Shown here: positions 60,914 through 64,000 of the stretch, piece by piece
How the letters are laid out: every line of letters begins with the position of its first letter
Numbering within the stretch: position 1 is the first letter of the stretch
DNA from: Variovorax sp. PCZ-1
GTDB lineage: Bacteria > Pseudomonadota > Gammaproteobacteria > Burkholderiales > Burkholderiaceae_C
Reading direction: 5' to 3'
NCBI RefSeq assembly: GCF_018413605.1
Contig: NZ_JAHCDN010000001.1
Coordinates: forward strand, 1,054,001 to 1,118,000
Length of the DNA stretch: 64,000 nt
Translations under genes and position numbers: made by a program
Notes under the pieces: model-generated
The model's database searches: none
The model's input: the letters and a program-made list of their open reading frames with translations, nothing else
What the model was told of the DNA's origin: nothing

Positions 60914-62217
60914 AAGCTGATTTGCTGGGGTAGGGTGAGCAAGCGGCTGAAATCATGCTCGGCTTTGCGCGCTTGCTCATAAAACTTGCTGAAGGAGTTG
61001 CACAGGCGCTGTGGCTGAGCGAATAGTTTGGGGGCTGGGGTGAGCTCGGCTATGTGCGGCAGGGCATCGCGGTAGCCTTCAAACAAGGTGCTTTGCGCGA
61101 AGACGTTTTCTTTGCTGGGCCAGTGGGGTAAATCTTTGAGCTGAGCGATATCGCCGAGCCACAGCACATCGCACACCTCTCGCATGCGCGTGAGCACGAA
61201 GCGCCAGCGCTGCTCGCTCCAAGCGAGGCGGCTGTGTGCTGGGGTGTGGATGATGCCGATGCGAAGTGCGGTGGAATTTGAGTTAGCTTGCAGAGACCAT
61301 GGATGGATGAGCTGCACTTGCAGGCTACCTGTAGCGTTGTTCAATCGATTTGCTATGAATTCAGTAGCATTTTGCGCAGATTCTATGCCGGCGAACTGCA
61401 TAATTTGCTTCAAATCATGAGCTGTAGCGGGATGCAGGATGGCGTTTTCTTGCACGCCTTCATGCACACCCGGCTCTACTACCACATCGCCTTGCGTGCG
61501 GGCGATATCGTCGAGCGCTTCGTAGCTGGCGTCGATGACTGTGCCTTTGCTGATCCACGACTTGAAGGAAGATTGCGGCGCGTATTTCGCCACGTTTTCC
61601 GCGTTGAAAAGATAAGGCTTGCTGCTGAAACTGCTAGCCACCCATTGCCAGCTTAAGTGATTGCTGGGCACATCGCCATCGAGCAGATGCGCATAGAGCC
61701 AATCTGCGCCTGCGCGCCAATTCACTTTGCGCAGATGCACGCAGTAGCTGGCGAGCCACATGCGGGCGTGGTTGTGCAGGTAGCCGGTGGCATAGAGCTG
61801 GCGCACGGCGGCATCAATGCAGGGCACGCCGGTACGGCCTTCTCTGATATCGGAGGGCAGCTCATCTGCATATTCGCCGCGCCAGAGATTCATCTGCCGC
61901 ATGTTTTTCAGAACATCATCAGGCTGCGGCACGCGTTCCCACACATGATGAAAAAACTCTCGCCAGCCCCACTCAAACACCAACTTATCGTCGTAGCCCA
62001 AGCGATGTTTGCTCGCCACCAGCGCCGCCACCTCAGGCAAGCTCACGATGCCGTGCGCGAGATAAGGCGAGAGGCCAGAGACTGCGCCATCGAGCGCATT
62101 GCGCGTGCGCGCATACGTGGCGGGCGAGATGGCGGCGATGCGAGCGAGCGCGGCTTCTCGGGTGGGCGCGAAGTGTTGAAGATGAAGGGGAATGCCGAGG
62201 TGAGTGATTTGCGTCAT
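60907..62217 (-). CDS. Photolyase-like FAD-binding domain protein, unusual architecture, with repeat in linker
   Basis: The 436-residue protein holds the helical FAD-binding domain of cryptochromes/photolyases at its N-terminus: SPYLAHGIVSLPEV, FEWGWREFFHHVW, GRTGVPCIDAAVRQLYATGYLHN (listed as a region, about 128-150), LLDGDVPSNHLSWQWVAS. No N-terminal antenna domain precedes it. The C-terminal 140 residues (LQVQLIHPWSLQ, LRIGIIHTPAHSRL, CDVLWLGDIAQL) look like a separate alpha/beta domain. The link between them (QFAGIESAQNATEFIANR) is encoded by an interspersed element. The terminal residues LSLL-type end (PQQISLL) and stop are from another copy. Catalytic capability is uncertain. Confidence 0.82.
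   Translation of the reverse strand: MTQITHLGIPLHLQHFAPTREAALARIAAISPATYARTRNALDGAVSGLSPYLAHGIVSLPEVAALVASKHRLGYDDKLVFEWGWREFFHHVWERVPQPDDVLKNMRQMNLWRGEYADELPSDIREGRTGVPCIDAAVRQLYATGYLHNHARMWLASYCVHLRKVNWRAGADWLYAHLLDGDVPSNHLSWQWVASSFSSKPYLFNAENVAKYAPQSSFKSWISKGTVIDASYEALDDIARTQGDVVVEPGVHEGVQENAILHPATAHDLKQIMQFAGIESAQNATEFIANRLNNATGSLQVQLIHPWSLQANSNSTALRIGIIHTPAHSRLAWSEQRWRFVLTRMREVCDVLWLGDIAQLKDLPHWPSKENVFAQSTLFEGYRDALPHIAELTPAPKLFAQPQRLCNSFSKFYEQARKAEHDFSRLLTLPQQISLL
61348..61417 (+). repeat. Interspersed element copy 21, inside the photolyase-like gene
   Basis: Plus strand: TTGCTATGAATTCAGTAGCA, TTTTGCGCAGATTCTATGCC, GGCGAACTGCATAATTTGC. The opposite strand is read in frame as FAGIESAQNATEFIA, between two domains. 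Confidence 0.88.
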
Positions 62218-62243
62218 AGTCGACCAATGATGTTAGTTCAAAG

Positions 62244-62353
62244 TCCGTTCGCCCTGAGCTTGGCCTGTCCTGAGCTCGTCGAAGGGTCCAAGGGCTCACA
62301 AGGGCTTCGACCCTTCGACGAGCTCAGGACAGGCCGAGCTCAGCCCGAACGGA
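62244..62353. repeat. Long inverted repeat of the CCTTCGAC-GAGCTCAGGAC type
   Basis: Arms 62244-62288 and 62309-62353 are near-perfect reverse complements (45 bp; TCCGTTCGCCCTGAGC at one end, GCTCAGCCCGAACGGA at the other, with TCGTCGAAGGGTC near the loop). This kind of repeat is very widespread in proteobacterial gaps. Here it lies between the photolyase-like gene and the phosphatase gene and may end transcription. Confidence 0.85.
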
Positions 62354-62377
62354 ATAACGCAAACGGATTACGCGGCG

Positions 62378-64000
62378 TTATGTGCCAATGACGCCGCCAT
62401 CGATCTTGCGCACCACCACGGTGGAAGAGCGCGGCCTGCCGCCTTGGGTGTAGTCAGGCCAATTAGAAAATTTTGTGGGCTCGGCGGGGTCGGAGCGGTC
62501 GCCAGCGGTTTCACCGGGGTGTTGGATGTTGAGGAAGAGGGTTTTGCCATCGGGCGTCCAGGTGCCGCCTGTGACTTCGCTGTTGGTGGGGCCGGTGAAG
62601 AAGCGTTTGCATTGGCCCGTGGCTGCGTCATACGCGAGCATTTGGTTGTTGCCGAGATTCGCGAATTCGCCCTTATACATTTGGCTGGCGTGCATATCGG
62701 TCTGGATCCATAAGCGGCCTGCGGGATCAAACATGATGCCATCGGCGCAGCCGAAGAGATCGCCTTTGATATTGCCTTTGGCCTCCGCGCGCGCGGCGGC
62801 TGGGTCGCCAGCCAGCAAGAGGTGATTCCACTCGAAATTCGCGTTATCAAAATCGCCTGCTTCCTTCCAGCGGATGATGTGGCCGTGTGCGTTGTTGGCG
62901 CGTGGGTTGGCGGCATCCACTGCGGGCTGGCCAGTAGCGCCGCGTGCGCTGTTGTTGGTGAGGGTGCAATAGACCCAGCCTGATTTTGGATCGATGGCCA
63001 GCCACTCGGGGCGATCCATCTTCGTTGCGCCAAGAAGGTCGCTGGCTTGGCGGGCTTTGATGCAGACTTCGCCTTGATCGGCGAAGCCGTTGGCCGCTGT
63101 TAAGCCGGCTTGGCCATGCACCATGGGCAGCCATGTGCCTTTGCCGTCTGCATTGAATTTCGCCACGTACAAAGTGCCGTTATCGAGCAGCTCGCGGTTG
63201 GCTTGCGCTTGGGTCAATCCGTTGCCTGCAGGTTTGATTGCATCGCGGCTGACGAATTTGTAGATGTATTCGTTGCGTGCGTCTTCACCGCTGTAGACAA
63301 CGGCTTTGCCGCTTTTCGTGACGGCCACCCACGCGCCTTCGTGCGCGGCGCGGCCAAGGGCTGTGCGCTTGATGGGTGTGCTGGTGGGATCCATCGGGTC
63401 AACTTCGACGACCCAGCCGAAGCGATTGGGCTCATTGGGATTTTTGCTGATGTCAAAGCGCGAATCGTGCTGTTCCCAGCCAAAGAAGGATTCTTTCACC
63501 AAGCCCCAGCGCTGTTGATGCTGGTCTTTGGCGTCAAAGTTGCCAAAGTAAAAGCGGAAATTTTCTTCTCCAGAGAGATAGGTGCCCCAAGGCGTTCGGC
63601 CGCTGGCGCAATTGTTGATCGTACCTAGGATGGTTTCGCCGCGTGGGTCTGCAGCGGTGCGCATCATGGCGTGGCCTCTGCAAGGGCCGCCAATAGAGAA
63701 GGGCGTATTCGCCGTGATGCGGCGGGCATAGCGGCTGGGGCGCACCATGCTCCAATCTTTCCCATCATCGCGCACCTCAATCACACTGATGCCATGCGCC
63801 GCCTGCGATTTGCGCACTTTCTCAGCGCTCCAATCTTTCATGCCGCCCACATGCAGCAAGCCATCGTCCACATACTCATGGTTCATCACCAGGAGGCCGC
63901 GTTTGCTGCCATCTAAGCTGTAGTAATGCAGGCCATCGTGATGCATGCCCATTTGCACGGCTTGATCGGCTGCGCTGTTGCTGCCATCCATTTTGAAAGC
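62378..64000 (-). CDS. PhoX family alkaline phosphatase, N-terminus outside window
   Basis: The window holds the C-terminal 540 residues of a PhoX/DUF839 family protein; the frame stays open through the right edge, so the start is missing. PhoX is a periplasmic, Tat-exported, calcium and iron-dependent phosphatase. Visible segments: GLLVMNHEYVDDGLLH, NTPFSIGGPCRGHAMMRT, NNCASGRTPWGTYLSGEENF, GWVVEVDPMDPTSTPIKRTALGR (region), RPEWLAIDPKSGWVYCTLTNN and, near the end, NIQHPGETAGDRSDP. All are typical. No Pho box can be checked here. Confidence 0.92.
   Translation of the reverse strand, partial: AFKMDGSNSAADQAVQMGMHHDGLHYYSLDGSKRGLLVMNHEYVDDGLLHVGGMKDWSAEKVRKSQAAHGISVIEVRDDGKDWSMVRPSRYARRITANTPFSIGGPCRGHAMMRTAADPRGETILGTINNCASGRTPWGTYLSGEENFRFYFGNFDAKDQHQQRWGLVKESFFGWEQHDSRFDISKNPNEPNRFGWVVEVDPMDPTSTPIKRTALGRAAHEGAWVAVTKSGKAVVYSGEDARNEYIYKFVSRDAIKPAGNGLTQAQANRELLDNGTLYVAKFNADGKGTWLPMVHGQAGLTAANGFADQGEVCIKARQASDLLGATKMDRPEWLAIDPKSGWVYCTLTNNSARGATGQPAVDAANPRANNAHGHIIRWKEAGDFDNANFEWNHLLLAGDPAAARAEAKGNIKGDLFGCADGIMFDPAGRLWIQTDMHASQMYKGEFANLGNNQMLAYDAATGQCKRFFTGPTNSEVTGGTWTPDGKTLFLNIQHPGETAGDRSDPAEPTKFSNWPDYTQGGRPRSSTVVVRKIDGGVIGT

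Noticed and set aside
1-64000. CRISPR array, integrase/transposase, prophage, toxin-antitoxin or restriction genes
   Set aside because: Looked for on both strands; no regular direct repeats with spacers and no such protein families were seen.

Overview
This 64-kb window comes from a chromosome of a betaproteobacterium, most likely order Burkholderiales and Comamonadaceae-like. The inference rests on gene families and neighbourhoods (Bug/TctC binding protein, TRAP and TAXI transporters, tig-clpP-clpX-lon order, accA followed by tilS, short ORF-poor gaps) and on repeats of a style I associate with that family. No prophage, insertion sequence, transposase, rRNA or CRISPR array was seen.

Layout. 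1-6.5 kb: tRNA-Cys, tRNA-Gly, then the proteostasis genes lon, clpX, clpP and tig, with tRNA-Leu, all on the minus strand. 6.6-14.7 kb: a retropepsin-like protease, plsY, pth, an unrecognised exported protein, an M20 peptidase, accA-tilS and zapA with a coiled-coil partner. 14.8-24.3 kb: a cobalamin riboswitch followed by one long, tightly overlapping operon for B12 uptake and corrinoid salvage/late synthesis (btuB-cobU-btuF-btuC-btuD-cobO-cbiB-cobC/D-cobQ). 24.4-30.2 kb: acyl-CoA ligase, metY, a CoA-binding protein, a Bug-type binding protein, nth and pcp. 30.3-32.8 kb: a small unknown gene, a zinc metallopeptidase, an unknown exported protein and a GNAT enzyme. 32.8-37.7 kb: the glycine cleavage operon gcvT-gcvH-gcvP behind a tandem glycine riboswitch. 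37.7-43.1 kb: a TRAP transporter (DctP, DctQ, DctM) next to a D-erythronate dehydrogenase-like enzyme and a TAXI binding protein. 43.2-46.7 kb: TauE-type and YeeE-type sulfur transporters, tcdA and a DUF1499 protein. 46.7-51.2 kb: cytosine deaminase, upp, a DUF1688 (URC4/Urg3) protein and a GTP-cyclohydrolase-II-like URC1 protein, which together look like a bacterial URC pathway of pyrimidine breakdown. 51.4-58.8 kb: CBS protein, transglutaminase-like protein with a divergent TetR regulator and a striking palindromic operator, rnhA, a YcxB-like protein, cpdB, DUF2069, YihY, HiPIP and DUF2805 proteins. 58.8-60.4 kb: AT-rich and gene-poor with one lipoprotein. 60.4-64 kb: DUF3429, a photolyase-like protein with unusual domain order, and a PhoX-type phosphatase cut by the window edge.

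The most unusual feature is a short interspersed element of about 60-70 bp, found 21 times by eye (about one per 3 kb). Its core reads TAGCACTTCGCGCAGATTC, then TATGCCGGC, preceded by a small inverted repeat TGCTAT...ATAGCA and followed by a T/A-rich tail. It occurs in both orientations and is not confined to gaps. It lies in frame inside tilS, cobU, gcvT, a YeeE transporter gene, a DUF1688 gene and the photolyase-like gene. It also forms signal peptides or a terminal membrane helix in three proteins, and supplies stop codons or the start region of several others. When translated it recurrently gives peptides such as AGIESAQSA in one orientation or IALRADS and MPAT in the other. This resembles in principle the protein-coding palindromic elements of Rickettsia, but in an unrelated bacterium with an unrelated sequence.
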